From: Roseovarius sp.
GTDB lineage: Bacteria; Pseudomonadota; Alphaproteobacteria; Rhodobacterales; Rhodobacteraceae
Assembly: GCA_021775255.1 (NCBI GenBank)
Contig: JAJFIA010000005.1
Location: 1 to 64,000, forward strand
Direction: 5' to 3'
DNA: 64,000 bases
The position numbers were made by a program, and so were the translations under genes. Shown here one piece after another: positions 30,315 through 40,224 of this stretch (its first letter is position 1; each line of letters starts with the position of its first letter). The notes beneath the pieces were generated by a model. The model searched no databases and was not told the DNA's origin. It saw only the letters and a list, made by a program, of their open reading frames with translations.

Positions 30315-31106
30315 ATGTTGAACAAGGCAATGGATTGGATCGGGCGGCGGATGGCCCGGAAGCTGACTGATCAAAGCTCGGGTTACGAGCCCTATACCCC
30401 GTCGGATTTTGAAACATTGTGCCAGGTGCTTGAGCCGGGTGATGTGCTGCTTGTCGAAGGCAATGAAAGGATATCAGGCGCCATCAAATATCTCACTCAA
30501 TCAACATGGTCGCATGCGGCATTTTTTGTTGGGGATATATTGCCACACCCCGAGGATGGCAGCGAACGCCCGCGCCTGATCGAGGTAAATCTGGGTGAGG
30601 GCTGTGTCGCGGTGCCGCTGTCGAAATATGCAACCTACAATACCCGCATCTGCCGTGCCGTACGCCTGACCGACGAAGACCGGGCAAAAATCGTGGGGTT
30701 CATGGTGGATAAGCTTGGGCTGCAATATGATATGCGCAACATCATTGATCTGCTGCGGTATTTCTTTCCCACACCGCCGGTGCCGGTGCGCTGGCGGCGG
30801 CGGATGCTGGCCTTTGGCTCGGGCGATCCGACCCGCGCGATCTGTTCGTCGCTGATTGCACAATCCTTTCAGTCAATCCGCTATCCGATCCTGCCCAAGA
30901 TCCATCTGGAACCCCGTCAGAGCGCCTATATACGGCGTGAGATTTATCATATCCGTCATCATTCGCTGTTCACGCCGAGGGATTTTGATCTGTCGCCTTA
31001 TTTCCGGGTGGTGAAGCCGACGCTGGAAGGCGATTTTGATTATCGCAGCCTGACATGGGGCGACGATGATACCATGGAGATTGATCCGCCGGAAAAAGCA
31101 TCCTGA
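30315..31106 (+). CDS. YebB/YiiX-type permuted papain-like hydrolase (NlpC/P60 superfamily)
   Basis: 263 residues. The circularly permuted order of the fold is visible: a Gly-Asp-rich strand LEPGDVLLVEG, then TWSHAAFFVGD with the catalytic His at about 74, and a later AICSSLIAQSF with the nucleophile Cys near 180. This group includes amidases and lipid or peptide hydrolases; the substrate is unknown. There is no signal peptide. The gene stands alone between two unrelated units. Confidence 0.8.
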   Translation: MLNKAMDWIGRRMARKLTDQSSGYEPYTPSDFETLCQVLEPGDVLLVEGNERISGAIKYLTQSTWSHAAFFVGDILPHPEDGSERPRLIEVNLGEGCVAVPLSKYATYNTRICRAVRLTDEDRAKIVGFMVDKLGLQYDMRNIIDLLRYFFPTPPVPVRWRRRMLAFGSGDPTRAICSSLIAQSFQSIRYPILPKIHLEPRQSAYIRREIYHIRHHSLFTPRDFDLSPYFRVVKPTLEGDFDYRSLTWGDDDTMEIDPPEKAS

Positions 31107-31205
31107 GCGCCTCTGGACCTTGTTGCCTTCTCCAGGGCAGGCGCGCGGCGTTGACATTTCAAAGCCTCTCGACAACTCTTGCGATCAAAAGCAAAGGCAG
31201 GGCGC

Positions 31206-33263
31206 ATGGCGGGAAAACAATCAGGGCTGTTGGTCGGCGTGGATGTGGGCGGCACCTTCACCGATCTGGTTGAGCTGGATCAAGGCTCGGGTGCTGTGCG
31301 GCTGGCCAAGGTTCCCAGCACGCCGGAAAATCAGGCTTACGGCGTGATGGATGCGCTTGCTTCGGCCAGATGTGATCTGGCGGCGCTTGATCTGATTGTA
31401 CATGGCACCACCACCACCACCAACGCGGTGCTTGAGCGCAAGCTCAGCCGCACCGGGCTGATCACCACGCTGGGCTTTCGTGATGTGCTTGAACTGGGGC
31501 GGCGCACAAGGCCGCAACCTTATGGCATGAAAGGCGAATTCACGCCCGTGATCCCGCGCAACCTGCGGCTTGAGGTGCCCGAGCGGGTGGATGCGGAAGG
31601 CGAGATTGTCACGCCACTGGATGAGGCCGCCCTGCGGGACGCGGGGCAGCGCCTGATCAACGCGGGCTGTGAGGCCGTCGTGGTGCATTTCCTGCATGCC
31701 TATGCCAACCCTTCGCATGAACGCCGCGCCGGTGAGATACTGGCGCAGATCTGGCCCAATGATCACATCACCCTTGGCCATGCCATCCTTTCAGAATCGC
31801 GCGAGTTTGAACGCGGCGTGACAGCGGCGGTCAATGCCGGCGTACAGCCCATTCTGGCGCGCTACCTGCGGCGGTTGGGCGAAGAGCTCAGCGCTGGCGG
31901 CTACACCCGCGATATTCTGGTGATGAACGGCAATGGCGGCATGGTCTCATCGCGGCTTGTCACCACGGAGGCCGCCAAAACCGTGATGTCCGGCCCCGCC
32001 TCGGGGGTGATGGCCGCCGCCTATACCGGCCGGGTGGCGGGGCTGTCTGACCTCATTACCTATGATATGGGCGGCACCTCGACCGACGTGGCGCTGATCC
32101 GGGGGGCCGAGCCTGCGGTCTCCAACGAGATCGAGATCGAATATGCCATGCCCATCCATGTACCGATGGTGGATGTGCGCACCGTGGGCGCGGGTGGCGG
32201 CTCAATCGCGCGGGTCACTGCGGCGGGCCTGCTTGAGGTCGGCCCTGAAAGTGCGGGCGCTGATCCCGGCCCGATCTGCTATGGGCGCGGCGGCTCAGAG
32301 CCCACAATATCCGATGCCAACCTGCTATTGGGCCGTCTTGACCCGGCCAAACTGGCCGTCAGGGGCGGGGTCTCGATTGCGGATGTGGAACGGATTTTCA
32401 GCGCGCATCTGGGCAAACCTCTGGGATTGTCCGCGCATGATGCCGCCGGGGCAGTGATCCGCATGGCCAACACCAAAATGGCGGGGGCCATTCGCATGGT
32501 ATCGCTCTCGCTCGGGGCTGATCCGCGTGATTATACCCTGTTTGCCTTTGGTGGCGCGGGGCCCTTGCACGCCGCCGCTTTGGCGCGTGAGCTGGCCGTG
32601 CCCAATGTTTTGGTGCCGGCGCGTCCGGGGATTACCAATGCCATCGGCTGTGTCGTCGCCGATCTGCGGCATGATTTTGTCAACACAATCAACCGGCCAC
32701 TGGACGCGCTTGAAGATGGCGCATTGGCACAGGTCTTTGCCCGCCAGACCACTGAGGGTGAGCGCCTGATCCGCGCCGAGCCGGTTGAGATAGGCGAGAT
32801 CAAACACCTGTATAGCGTGGATATGCAATTCACCGGGCAGACCCATATCCTGCGGGTTGAGCTTGAGCGCCCGGATGTGGACAGCACCACTTTGCGGAAA
32901 CTTTTCGAGGCGGCCTATTTCAAACGCTTCCGGGTGGAACTGGCCGAGATCAGGGCCAATGTGGTGAATGCCAACACCTCGGTCATCGGCACCCGGCCCG
33001 CGCTTGATCTGTCAACTTTGATTGACCCTGCGGGGCGCAAATCTTCACTGCAAGAGGCCCAGACCGGCACACGGCTGGTGCGCTTTGAAAGCGGTATATT
33101 TGAAACCTCGGTCTACTGGCGCGATCATCTGCCGCTTGAGTTTACCCTGAACGGCCCTGCGATCATTGAACAAATGGACACGACCACGCTGATTGAGCCG
33201 GGCGATATGGCCGCAAGCGATGCCCACGGCAATATCGTGATAACCATTGGGGGTGCCGCATGA
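31206..33263 (+). CDS. hyuA: hydantoinase/oxoprolinase A subunit
   Basis: 685 residues of the ATP-dependent N-methylhydantoinase/5-oxoprolinase family. The actin-like ATPase start LLVGVDVGGTFTDLVEL is followed by VHGTTTTTNAVLER and VTYDMGGTSTD-like TYDMGGTSTDVALI. It hydrolyses a cyclic imide or lactam such as hydantoin, 5-oxoproline or carbapyrimidine-type compounds; the exact substrate is not visible. The start MAGKQSG at 31206 is preferred to 31179. It overlaps hyuB by 4 bp. Confidence 0.93.
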   Translation: MAGKQSGLLVGVDVGGTFTDLVELDQGSGAVRLAKVPSTPENQAYGVMDALASARCDLAALDLIVHGTTTTTNAVLERKLSRTGLITTLGFRDVLELGRRTRPQPYGMKGEFTPVIPRNLRLEVPERVDAEGEIVTPLDEAALRDAGQRLINAGCEAVVVHFLHAYANPSHERRAGEILAQIWPNDHITLGHAILSESREFERGVTAAVNAGVQPILARYLRRLGEELSAGGYTRDILVMNGNGGMVSSRLVTTEAAKTVMSGPASGVMAAAYTGRVAGLSDLITYDMGGTSTDVALIRGAEPAVSNEIEIEYAMPIHVPMVDVRTVGAGGGSIARVTAAGLLEVGPESAGADPGPICYGRGGSEPTISDANLLLGRLDPAKLAVRGGVSIADVERIFSAHLGKPLGLSAHDAAGAVIRMANTKMAGAIRMVSLSLGADPRDYTLFAFGGAGPLHAAALARELAVPNVLVPARPGITNAIGCVVADLRHDFVNTINRPLDALEDGALAQVFARQTTEGERLIRAEPVEIGEIKHLYSVDMQFTGQTHILRVELERPDVDSTTLRKLFEAAYFKRFRVELAEIRANVVNANTSVIGTRPALDLSTLIDPAGRKSSLQEAQTGTRLVRFESGIFETSVYWRDHLPLEFTLNGPAIIEQMDTTTLIEPGDMAASDAHGNIVITIGGAA

Positions 33264-34999
33264 GCCTTGATCCCATCACCCTTTCGGTGATTCAGGCCGG
33301 TCTGCAACAGGTCTGCGATGAGATGGACCTGAGTTTCAGCCGCGCCGCGTTTTCGCCAGTGATTGCCGAGGCCAATGACCGTTCGGATGGGATATATGAC
33401 GCCCATGATGGCGCGCTGATTGCTCAGGGTGCGGGCGGCTTGCCGGTGTTTGTCGGCACGATGCAATATTCCACCCGCACGCTGATTGCGATGATCGCCG
33501 GGGGCCGCGTGGCCGCGCCAAAACCGGGCGATATTTATATCGTAAATGATCCTTATCTTGGCGGCACACATCTGATGGATGTGCGCTTTGCCCGGCCATA
33601 CTACCGCGCGGGCAAGCTTTATTGCTGGCTTTCCAACACCGGCCACTGGCCCGATACAGGCGGGGCTGTGCCCGGCGGGTTTTCCGCCTCGGCCACGTCC
33701 GTTGAGCAGGAGGGCCTGCGTCTGCCGCCGGTGCGCCTGTTCAAAGAGGGTGTGCTGGATACCGAGATTTACGCCATCATCTGTTCCAACATCCGCGTCG
33801 CCGATCAGCGCATTGGCGATGTGAAGGCACAAGCGGCGGCGCTTGAGCTGGGCGCGGCGGGGCTGGACCGGCTGATGGACCGCTACGGTGACGACACGGT
33901 AACCGAGGCCATCGCCGAGTTGCGCCAACGCGCCGCCACGCAAATGCGGGCGTTTATCGCAGGCATCCCCGAGGGCACGCATAAATCCGTGGCCTGGGTG
34001 GATAGTGACGGCGTGATCAATGAACCGCTTGAGATCCGGCTGGCTGTCACAAGGCAGGTCGATGACCTTTTGTTTGATTTCACCGGCTCCAGCCTGCCCT
34101 GCAAGGGGCCGATGAATTCGGTGCGCGCCACAACGCTCAGCTCGGTCTATCTGGCGATGCGGCATATCTTTCCCGAAGTGCCGATTAGTGCCGGTGCGTT
34201 TGAGCCTTTGCAAGTTACCGGCATTGAGGGCACTTTTCTGGATGCATTATATCCCCGCCCCGTTTCGGGCTGCGCGGCGGAGGTCAGCCAGCGCATTGCT
34301 GAGGCTGTATTCGCGGCTTTGGTCAATGCCCTGCCGGATCGCGTCACAGCCGCGCCTGCGGGTACCAGCGGCAATTTCGCCCTCGGCGGCCATGATCCGG
34401 CGCGTGGCCGCGATTTCGTGATGTACCAGCTTTCGGGCGGTGGCTATGGCGGCAATGCCGATACGGACGGGCTCAGCAATGGCTGCTCGACCATCGGCAT
34501 CTCCAAGGCGCCGCCGGTTGAGATCATGGAGCAGGCCTTTCCGGTGCTCTACCGGCGTTATGCCCTGCGCGAGGGTTCTGGCGGTGCGGGCGCGCAGCGC
34601 GGCGGTTTTGGGCTGGATTATGAGATCGAGCTCAGGCGCGGCGCGGCGCAGGCCAGTTTCGTGATGGATCACGGCCGGTTTGGGCCGCAAGGGGCGCTGG
34701 GCGGTGCCGATGGCGCGTGTAATGAGGTGACGGTCTGGCAGGCGGGCAAGCCCTACACGCCCGAACATCTGTCGAAAGAGCAGGATATTCCCCTCAGGCC
34801 CGGTGACCGGGTTCGGGTAAAAACCCCCGGCGGCGGCGGCTATGGGGATCCGTTCATGCGCGACCCGCAAAAGGTCGCCAATGATGTGGCTTTGGGGCGG
34901 TACTCATGCGATGAGGCGCGCGAATTGTTTGGGGTGATTTTGAAAGGTGCCGAGGTGGATATTGCGGCTACGGCTGCCCATCGCGAGGCCGGCACGTAA
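33260..34999 (+). CDS. hyuB: hydantoinase/oxoprolinase B subunit
   Basis: 579 residues with the HyuB start DPITLSVIQAGLQQVCDEMD, NDPYLGGTHLMDVRFARPYY, and the C-terminal glycine-rich TPGGGGYGDP typical of the family. Works with HyuA as a heteromer. The ATGA overlap with hyuA means coupled translation. A bidirectional terminator follows at 35026. No dedicated transporter or regulator is adjacent; the amino-acid symporter downstream is on the other strand. Confidence 0.93.
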   Translation: MSLDPITLSVIQAGLQQVCDEMDLSFSRAAFSPVIAEANDRSDGIYDAHDGALIAQGAGGLPVFVGTMQYSTRTLIAMIAGGRVAAPKPGDIYIVNDPYLGGTHLMDVRFARPYYRAGKLYCWLSNTGHWPDTGGAVPGGFSASATSVEQEGLRLPPVRLFKEGVLDTEIYAIICSNIRVADQRIGDVKAQAAALELGAAGLDRLMDRYGDDTVTEAIAELRQRAATQMRAFIAGIPEGTHKSVAWVDSDGVINEPLEIRLAVTRQVDDLLFDFTGSSLPCKGPMNSVRATTLSSVYLAMRHIFPEVPISAGAFEPLQVTGIEGTFLDALYPRPVSGCAAEVSQRIAEAVFAALVNALPDRVTAAPAGTSGNFALGGHDPARGRDFVMYQLSGGGYGGNADTDGLSNGCSTIGISKAPPVEIMEQAFPVLYRRYALREGSGGAGAQRGGFGLDYEIELRRGAAQASFVMDHGRFGPQGALGGADGACNEVTVWQAGKPYTPEHLSKEQDIPLRPGDRVRVKTPGGGGYGDPFMRDPQKVANDVALGRYSCDEARELFGVILKGAEVDIAATAAHREAGT

Positions 35000-35025
35000 G
35001 AGCCGGACGAGCAGGCCCGCCAAAA

Positions 35026-35058
35026 GAAAAGGCCGGTGCGCAATGCCCCGGCCTTTCC
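35026..35058. terminator. bidirectional terminator between hyuB and agcS
   Basis: AAAGGCCGG (35028-35036) and CCGGCCTTT (35048-35056) form a perfect 9-bp stem with an 11-nt loop, flanked by AAAA on the left and TTTCCC on the right. Convergent genes hyuB (+) and agcS (-) end 29 and 22 bp away. It can serve both. Confidence 0.8.
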
Positions 35059-35077
35059 CGTTCGTATCAGAAATCCC

Positions 35078-36622
35078 TTATTGGAATTTCTTGATCTCAC
35101 CGGTTTTCAGACGGCCAAGATAGCTGTCCAATTCGCGCTTGACGATTGGCATCAGCATGTAAAGCCCGGTGATATTGACCACCGCCATGGCAAAGATCGC
35201 CGCATCCGAGAAGTCGATGACCGGGCCAAGGCTGGCGGCGGCACCGATGATGACAAAGATGCAGAAGATGATCTTGAACACCAGTTCTTTGGTATGTCCT
35301 TCGCCAAACAGATATGTCCAGGCCTTGAGACCATAATAAGACCAACTGATCATGGTGGAAAAGGCAAACAGGATCACCGCGATCGCCAGAATATATTTGA
35401 ACCAGCCAAAGGACGCCGAGAATGCAGCCGATGTCAGGGCCACGCCCTTGTTGCCGTCAATCGTCTGGATGGTTTGGCCGCCTTCGTCCAGTATATAAAG
35501 GCCGGTATTTGGGTCGGCAACCAGTTGACCGGTGATGATAATCACCAGCGCTGTCATGGTACAGATCACAACGGTATCAATGAACGGCTCCAGCAACGAG
35601 ACGAAACCCTCGGTGATCGGCTCTTTGGTGCGCACCGCCGAGTGGGCAATCGCCGCCGAGCCAACGCCCGCCTCATTCGAGAAGGCCGCGCGTTTGAAGC
35701 CCTGAATAAGCGCCCCGACAACACCGCCCGCAACGCCAAGCCCGGTAAAGGCCCCAGAGAATATCTGGCCAAAGGCCCAGCCGATTTTGTCATAGTTCAT
35801 CAAGATGATGATCAAAGCAGCACCAACATAAAGAACCCCCATGAAAGGCACAACTTTCTCTGTCACTTTGGCAATGGATTGCAGGCCGCCAACGATCACG
35901 GCAAAAACGATACCGGCAAAGACAACGCCGGTGATCCAGCCGGGATAATTCCCCACAACATTGGTGATCTGGGCATGCGCCTGATTGGCCTGGAACATGT
36001 TGCCACCGCCCAGCGCCCCAAGAATACAGAAGATCGAGAACAGAATCGCCAGGAATTTACCACCCGGCAGGCCGCGTTCCTTGAAGCCCTTGGTCAGGTA
36101 ATACATCGGGCCGCCCGATACGGTGCCATCTTCATATTCATTGCGGTATTTCACGCCCAGCGTACATTCGGTGAATTTCGATGCCATGCCCATCAGGCCC
36201 GCAAGGATCATCCAGAATGTGGCCCCCGGGCCCCCGATGCCCACGGCCACCGCCACACCGGCGATATTGCCAAGGCCCACGGTGCCCGACAGCGCCGTTG
36301 CCAACGCCTGAAAGTGGCTGACCTCACCGGCATCATTGGGATCGGAATAATCGCCCTTCACCAATGAAATCGAATGCGGGAAGGCACGGAATTGGATGAA
36401 CATGAAGTAAAATGTGAAAATTGTGGCCGCAACCACCAGCCAGGCCACGATCCATGGGAAGGATGTGCCGGGAAACGGGCTGAAGATGAAATTGACAAAC
36501 CAGCCGGTTGCGCTGGAGAATTTGGCGTTCACCTTCTCATCCAGTGTTTGCGCCAGTGCCGGAGCGCTGGTCATTGCCAGCCCGGCCGCGGCCATTGCCG
36601 CATATTTTAATGTGCGTTTCAT
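35078..36622 (-). CDS. alanine/glycine:cation symporter (AgcS family)
   Basis: 514-residue inner-membrane sodium:amino-acid symporter with about ten to eleven transmembrane segments. Family signatures are FQALATALSGTVGLGNIAGVA and AAFSNEAGVGSAAIAHSAV. Unusually for the family, the N-terminus starts with a cleavable-looking signal (MKRTLKYAAMAAAGLAM to APALAQ), as seen in some marine members. The start at 36622 is chosen over the track start at 36835, which runs through the usp gene. It lies 25 bp after usp on the same strand. An AsnC-type regulator faces the pair. Confidence 0.92.
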   Translation of the reverse strand: MKRTLKYAAMAAAGLAMTSAPALAQTLDEKVNAKFSSATGWFVNFIFSPFPGTSFPWIVAWLVVAATIFTFYFMFIQFRAFPHSISLVKGDYSDPNDAGEVSHFQALATALSGTVGLGNIAGVAVAVGIGGPGATFWMILAGLMGMASKFTECTLGVKYRNEYEDGTVSGGPMYYLTKGFKERGLPGGKFLAILFSIFCILGALGGGNMFQANQAHAQITNVVGNYPGWITGVVFAGIVFAVIVGGLQSIAKVTEKVVPFMGVLYVGAALIIILMNYDKIGWAFGQIFSGAFTGLGVAGGVVGALIQGFKRAAFSNEAGVGSAAIAHSAVRTKEPITEGFVSLLEPFIDTVVICTMTALVIIITGQLVADPNTGLYILDEGGQTIQTIDGNKGVALTSAAFSASFGWFKYILAIAVILFAFSTMISWSYYGLKAWTYLFGEGHTKELVFKIIFCIFVIIGAAASLGPVIDFSDAAIFAMAVVNITGLYMLMPIVKRELDSYLGRLKTGEIKKFQ

Positions 36623-36647
36623 TATACTATCCCTGTTGTTTTTCATT

Positions 36648-37082
36648 TTATGGCACGACGGTGCAGGGCACCGGTGCTGTTTGTACAAGTGAGCTCGCAA
36701 CCGAGCCAAAGATCCGCGTGCCAAGCCCGCCATCGCCATCGCGGCCAACCACGATTTGCACGGCGCCACTTTCCTTGCAGATGTCGCAAAGCGTGTTGGC
36801 GATATGGCCGTATTTGATTTTGGTTTCCACGCCAATACCGCTCTGCGAAAGGCGCTTTTTCACCGGATCAATTATGGCCTCTTCAGCACGGGCCAGCTCT
36901 TCGCCCCGGCGCTTATGGCGCTCTTCCAGCTCTTTTGGGGTCAAAAACGAATAGGGTGACCATTCCAGAACATGCGCAATAAGAACTGATCCGCCCTGAT
37001 TTTTGGCCCGATCAACAGCGAAATCCAGCGCCCGTATGGACGCTTCGCTGCCGTCATAGCCGACGACAAATTTACCCGACAT
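36648..37082 (-). CDS. universal stress protein, UspA family
   Basis: 144-residue single-domain Usp with the beginning FVVGYDGSEASIRALDFAV. The ATP-binding G-x2-G-x9-G(S/T) pattern appears as VVGRDGDGGLGTRIFGSVAS, followed by PVPCTVVP. Coupled to an amino-acid symporter gene 25 bp downstream. Usp proteins paired with transporters can act as nucleotide-sensing partners of the transporter (inference). Confidence 0.92.
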   Translation of the reverse strand: MSGKFVVGYDGSEASIRALDFAVDRAKNQGGSVLIAHVLEWSPYSFLTPKELEERHKRRGEELARAEEAIIDPVKKRLSQSGIGVETKIKYGHIANTLCDICKESGAVQIVVGRDGDGGLGTRIFGSVASSLVQTAPVPCTVVP

Positions 37083-37239
37083 AGTATATACTCCTTCGGT
37101 TTCAATTCACGCGCCAAAATTGTGGTGCGTGGTTCATAATAACATGGATTGTGAAAGAAATATTCTTTTTTATGCTTGCGAAAATTCGGAAATATTTGTA
37201 AATATTGCTGTATTATTATAATTATCAGGAAAATTTCCG

Positions 37240-37707
37240 ATGAATGGCATAGATATAAAAATTCTTTCCATTCTACAGCAGAATGGTCAGCTATCCATGG
37301 CAAGGCTGTCTGAGCAGGTGGGGTTATCGCTGTCGGCCTGTCACAGGCGGGTCAAACTGCTTGAGGCAAACGGAATTATTTCAAATTACACGGCCCGCCT
37401 TGATCGCAAGGCCATCGGCCTGGAATTGCAGGTTTTCATTGAGATCAAGCTTGGCTCGCACAGCAAAGATGATAACGCCGCGTTCGAGTCGGCCATTCTT
37501 GCCATGCCGGATGTGCTGGAATGCCATCTTATTTCCGGTGATTTTGATTATCTGATGCGGGTGGCGGTCAGTGGCCCCTCGGATTATGAGGATTTTTACC
37601 GCAATCGCCTGTCGCAAATTCCCGCGGTGGCGCAGATCAAGACCCTTATGAGCGTTTCAACCCTCAAGGAGTTTCAGGGGTATAACCTGAAATATCTGGA
37701 AGCCTGA
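37240..37707 (+). CDS. Lrp/AsnC family transcriptional regulator
   Basis: 155 residues. HTH (about 4-60: LSMARLSEQVGLSLSACHRRVKLLE) and RAM domain (about 70-150) with LISGDFDYLMRVAV. Divergent from usp-agcS, with about 160 bp of AT-rich DNA between the starts, so it probably controls that pair in response to an amino acid (inference). It is distinct from the Lrp at 15208: the HTH sequences differ widely. Confidence 0.93.
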   Translation: MNGIDIKILSILQQNGQLSMARLSEQVGLSLSACHRRVKLLEANGIISNYTARLDRKAIGLELQVFIEIKLGSHSKDDNAAFESAILAMPDVLECHLISGDFDYLMRVAVSGPSDYEDFYRNRLSQIPAVAQIKTLMSVSTLKEFQGYNLKYLEA

Positions 37708-37736
37708 CGTGATAACATGCCGGTTTATTCCGCGCT

Positions 37737-38135
37737 TCACAACCAGTCGCGCAGGATCGGGATCAGCGGCAGATCGGCGGCAGGCATCGGATAGTTTTTC
37801 AGATCCTGCACCCGAACCCATTTCAACGCCTGCCCTTCCCGGCCCTGCGGATTGCCCTGCCATTTGCGACAGGCAAAAACCGGCATCAGCAGATGAAAAT
37901 CCTCATATTGGTGGCTGGCGAATGTCAAAGGGGCAAGGCAACTGGCCCAGGTATCAATCCCAAGCTCCTCATCAAGCTCGCGGATCAGGGCGGCCTCGGG
38001 CGTCTCACCGGGCTGTACCTTGCCACCGGGAAATTCCCACAGGCCGGCCATGGGTTTGCCCGCAGGGCGCTCGGCCAGCAACAGGCGGCCATCCACGTCA
38101 ATCAGCGCAACCGCAGACACCAGAACGGTTTTCAT
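37737..38135 (-). CDS. mutT: 8-oxo-dGTP diphosphatase (MutT)
   Basis: 132-residue Nudix hydrolase that removes oxidised dGTP. The Nudix box GGKVQPGETPEAALIRELDEELGI fits the GX5EX7REUXEEXGU pattern (first 20 residues: GGKVQPGETPEAALIRELDE). GLWEFPGGK and LLPVFACRKWQG-type stretches are as in MutT. The start overlaps the argJ stop by 4 bp (ATGA), a gene pair commonly seen in Rhodobacterales. Confidence 0.92.
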   Translation of the reverse strand: MKTVLVSAVALIDVDGRLLLAERPAGKPMAGLWEFPGGKVQPGETPEAALIRELDEELGIDTWASCLAPLTFASHQYEDFHLLMPVFACRKWQGNPQGREGQALKWVRVQDLKNYPMPAADLPLIPILRDWL

Positions 38136-39364
38136 GAGCGGTAATCAGCGTTGATCGAAATATATCCATGGGTCAGATCGCAAGTCCAGACCCGCGCAGT
38201 GCCGCCCCCGAGGCCAAGATCAACCGAGATGACAAGCTCTTGATTTTTCATGTATTCAGCCGCCTGATCCTCGTCATAATCAGGATCAACCCAGCCCTCA
38301 CGCGCCACCAGAATATCGCCAAACCAGATCGAGATGGTATCGCGGTCGGCCCGCGCCCCGGATTTGCCGATGGCCATGACAATCCGGCCCCAATTCGGAT
38401 CCTCACCCGCCAGGGCGGTTTTGACCAGCGGCGAATTGGCGATTGAAAGCGCGTGAATTCTGGCCTCATTATCGCTTGCGGCTCCGGTCACGGCGACCTC
38501 GACAAATTTCGTGGCCCCCTCGCCATCGCGCACCACCTGATGCGCCAGATCAAGCATCACATTGCGCAGGGCCTCAAGAAACAGAATGCTGGTTTCCGTC
38601 ACCTCAACGCCCGAGGCCCCGGTGGCGGCCACAAGCAATGTGTCAGAGGTTGAGGTATCGCTATCCACGGTGATGCAGTTGAAGGTTTTGCGGTTGAGCG
38701 CGCTGACCATGGATTGCAGCACCGGCTGTTCAATCCGGGCATCGGTGAAGATATAGACAAGCATCGTTGCCATATCCGGCGCAATCATGCCCGAGCCTTT
38801 GGCGATGCCCGCAATCCGCACCTCCTGCCCGCTGATCTTGAGAATGGTGCCGGAACCTTTGGCAAAAGTATCGGTGGTTCTGATGGCATTTGCCGCGTCT
38901 TCAATGGCATCGGCGCTCAGCGATCGGGCAAGCGCATCCAGTTTGGCGGTGATGCGGTCATGCGGCAGCGGCTCGCCGATCACGCCGGTGGAGGATGAAA
39001 ACACCCGCGATTCAGGCAGATCAAGGGCGCGCGCCACGGCTTTGGTCACCGCATAGGTGGCTTGGGTGCCGTTTTTACCGGTAAAGGCATTGGCATTGCC
39101 CGAATTCACGATGATCGCCGCCGCTGCATCAGAATTGCCCGCGCCAATCTTGGCCTGACAATCCAGCACCGCCGCCGAACGGGTGGCGGATTTGGTGAAA
39201 ACTCCGGCCATTGCCGTGCCCGGATCAAGCCGGGCCAGCATGACATCCTTGCGCCCGGCATAGCGCACCCCCGCTTCAACGCAGGCAAAACTCACCCCGC
39301 CAATAACCGGCAGGGTGGGAAAGGATTTTGGGGCCAGCGGGGAAATTGGCGGCGCATCACCCAT
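38132..39364 (-). CDS. argJ: bifunctional glutamate N-acetyltransferase / N-acetylglutamate synthase
   Basis: 410 residues. Transfers the acetyl group from N-acetylornithine to glutamate in arginine biosynthesis. The self-cleavage site is visible in KGSGMIAPDMATML, where the Thr of ATML becomes the nucleophile of the beta chain. STSTSDTLLVAATG-like CITVDSDTSTSDT is also family typical. Coupled with mutT downstream and only 2 bp from the parvulin stop-side neighbour upstream. Confidence 0.96.
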   Translation of the reverse strand: MGDAPPISPLAPKSFPTLPVIGGVSFACVEAGVRYAGRKDVMLARLDPGTAMAGVFTKSATRSAAVLDCQAKIGAGNSDAAAAIIVNSGNANAFTGKNGTQATYAVTKAVARALDLPESRVFSSSTGVIGEPLPHDRITAKLDALARSLSADAIEDAANAIRTTDTFAKGSGTILKISGQEVRIAGIAKGSGMIAPDMATMLVYIFTDARIEQPVLQSMVSALNRKTFNCITVDSDTSTSDTLLVAATGASGVEVTETSILFLEALRNVMLDLAHQVVRDGEGATKFVEVAVTGAASDNEARIHALSIANSPLVKTALAGEDPNWGRIVMAIGKSGARADRDTISIWFGDILVAREGWVDPDYDEDQAAEYMKNQELVISVDLGLGGGTARVWTCDLTHGYISINADYRS

Positions 39365-39366
39365 GG

Positions 39367-40224
39367 TTAATTCTCCATAAGATCAGTTTTATTGACAATC
39401 TCAGGATCAAGCCCTTCAAACTCAGGCTGTTCAATGTCGGCGGCTTTTGTCAGTTTTTCTACGTAACCGTCAAACGCAGCCCTGCGCAGTTCCTCTTCAA
39501 GGGCATCGCGAACCTGATCAAGCTCGGGGCTTTGCTTGGTGCGGGTTTCCTTCAGCAAAATCACATGCCAGCCAAATTCAGACTGAACCGGAGGCGATAT
39601 CTCATCAGGTTTCAGCGCCGCCACCGCATCAAAAAACGGCTCAACCATCATCCCCTCACTGAACCAGCCAAGATCACCCCCCTGCGCGCCCGACGGCCCG
39701 GTAGATTTTTCCTTTGCCAGGGTGGCAAAATCGGCCCCGCCATTCAGCTCTTCTATCAGGGCTTTGGCCTCATCTTCGGTATCAACAAGGATATGGGCGG
39801 CGCTGTATTCTATGCCCTGCCCGCTATTCAGGTATTGTTCTTCATAGGCTTTTTGCAGTTGTTCATCGGTGATCGGTTCCCCCATCACACGCTCAATCAC
39901 TGTTCTGGCATAAACGCCCCGGCGCTCATTTTCCACTGTCATCTGGTATATCAGTGGCAGATCGCCTTCAAAAGATTGCATCAGCAATGTTTGCTGGATC
40001 AGTTGCTCAAGTATGCCATCATACAGGATATTTGCCGGAACCTGATCATATTGCGGCGGCAGGCTGTTGCGCAACGCGATCATATGGCCAAGGGTGATTT
40101 CGGTGCCGTCAACCGTGGCCATGACGGTCCCTGCGGTCAGCGTTTCCTCGGCCTGCGCCGGCAAGGCCAGCGATAACGTGGCAGCAAGGGCAAATGTAGC
40201 AAGTGATTTGATGCGAATGAACAT
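39367..40224 (-). CDS. periplasmic parvulin-type peptidyl-prolyl isomerase
   Basis: 285 residues: a signal peptide (MFIRIKSLATFALAATLSLA to AQAEE), a helical N-domain, and a PpiC/parvulin domain (about 130-230) with YSAAHILVDTEDEAKALIEEL and GGDLGWFSEGMMVEPF. It assists folding of exported proteins. The start at 40224 follows a better RBS than the track start at 40281. Divergent from secA with about 190 bp between, a conserved-looking export neighbourhood. Confidence 0.92.
   Translation of the reverse strand: MFIRIKSLATFALAATLSLALPAQAEETLTAGTVMATVDGTEITLGHMIALRNSLPPQYDQVPANILYDGILEQLIQQTLLMQSFEGDLPLIYQMTVENERRGVYARTVIERVMGEPITDEQLQKAYEEQYLNSGQGIEYSAAHILVDTEDEAKALIEELNGGADFATLAKEKSTGPSGAQGGDLGWFSEGMMVEPFFDAVAALKPDEISPPVQSEFGWHVILLKETRTKQSPELDQVRDALEEELRRAAFDGYVEKLTKAADIEQPEFEGLDPEIVNKTDLMEN

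Noticed and set aside
35036-36367. 443-aa ORF antisense to agcS
   Set aside because: Shadow of a recognised transporter; would also read through the terminator at 35026-35058.
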